DNA of 21,679 nucleotides from Candidatus Methanomarinus sp. HR1 (lineage in GTDB: Archaea; Halobacteriota; Methanosarcinia; Methanosarcinales; Methanocomedenaceae): contig MZXQ01000088.1 in NCBI GenBank assembly GCA_002926195.1, positions 1 to 21,679 of the forward strand. The letters are read 5' to 3'. The position numbers and the translations under genes are program-made. The notes under the pieces are model-generated. The model made no database searches and was not told the DNA's origin. It was given only the letters and a program-made list of their open reading frames with translations. Below, piece after piece: positions 21,400 to 21,679 of the stretch. Each line of letters begins with the position of its first letter. Positions within the stretch are counted from its first letter, which is position 1.

Positions 21400-21679
21400 T
21401 CATAACACTACTCCTGATCGCCATTTCAGGAGGTGTCTATCAACATAATATCTAAATAACCTATCAATGATAAGTCCTATAAAACCAAGCAGTAGCATAT
21501 ATACTATTACAAAATTCATTTCATGGATACCATAATGAAACCATAGTTTATACCCAATTCCATTCGAACTGACCCCGAAATATTCAGCAGCTACCAGACA
21601 CATCCATCCAACGCCCATTGCAATCCGTATTCCGGCTGCAATAGATGGCGTTGCTGACGGAAGAGCAACATACCATATC
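21400..21679 (-). CDS. ABC importer permease, SsuC/TauC type (5' part outside window)
   Basis: The frame is open to the right edge; 92 codons plus the stop are visible. LPSATPSIAAGIRIAMGVGW is the EAA-type coupling motif of BPD_transp_1 permeases of the SsuC/TauC group, followed by MCLVAAEYFG and the helix FVIVYMLLLGFIGLIIDRLF. The RHLLKWRSG tail is typical. The product forms the membrane channel that pairs with the downstream ATPase. The upstream part of the gene is not in the window. Confidence 0.9.
   Translation of the reverse strand, partial: IWYVALPSATPSIAAGIRIAMGVGWMCLVAAEYFGVSSNGIGYKLWFHYGIHEMNFVIVYMLLLGFIGLIIDRLFRYYVDRHLLKWRSGVVL

Overview
The window looks like a piece of an anaerobic methane-metabolising euryarchaeon of the Methanosarcinales kind (a methanogen or an ANME-type relative). 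The basis is a corrinoid MtrA/MtrH methyltransferase pair, the archaeal cobinamide-salvage enzyme CbiZ, two DUF2180 proteins, PGF-CTERM-like C-terminal anchors, archaeal-type Shine-Dalgarno sequences (GGAGGTGA) mixed with apparently leaderless genes that have a TATA box about 26 bases upstream, and a tRNA without encoded CCA. Species cannot be set from the sequence alone. DNA is AT-rich and almost every gene is recognisable.

Layout. 2-442: 3' end of a secreted, C-terminally anchored protein. 585-3645 (minus): a sulfur-handling operon reading from right to left: a 52-aa SAP-like protein, TusA, DsrE-like, an IscS-type protein that lacks the PLP lysine, IscU, a 24-codon micro-ORF, a DUF2892 membrane protein and a zinc-ribbon/rubredoxin-like protein; a cysteine-rich DUF3795-like gene lies just upstream. 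4100-4428: a five-unit perfect 48-bp tandem array that is an expanded copy of a dispersed hairpin element. 4456-5571 (minus): YHS protein, ferritin-like diiron protein and two DUF2180 paralogues. 5700-9410: O6-alkylguanine-DNA alkyltransferase, a GH130 glycosidase/phosphorylase, ManC and NadC. 9465-9978: a winged-helix regulator bracketed by inverted copies of the hairpin element, followed by a large protein with a transglutaminase-like domain and TPR repeats. 11326-14792 (minus): B12 import and salvage operon btuF-btuC-btuD-cbiZ, with a hairpin element inserted between btuF and btuC. 15392-17891: an SLC13-type anion transporter and a secreted GH16-like protein. 17949-18254: TM2 protein. 18364-19917: stand-alone MtrA/MtrH pair. 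19940-20013: tRNA-Val. 20191-20550: unknown protein. 20632-21679: ATPase and partial permease of a sulfonate/nitrate-type ABC importer.

Themes. Corrinoid chemistry links the B12 locus and the MtrA/MtrH pair. Sulfur transfer links TusA, DsrE, IscS and IscU; the loss of the catalytic lysine suggests a scaffold partner or non-cysteine sulfur donor. A modular family of small hairpin repeats is scattered over at least five intergenic sites and is tandemly amplified at one. Two genes (manC, btuC), and perhaps a third (TM2), have no ATG/GTG/TTG at their evident N terminus and appear to start at ATT (or CTG) behind good Shine-Dalgarno sequences.
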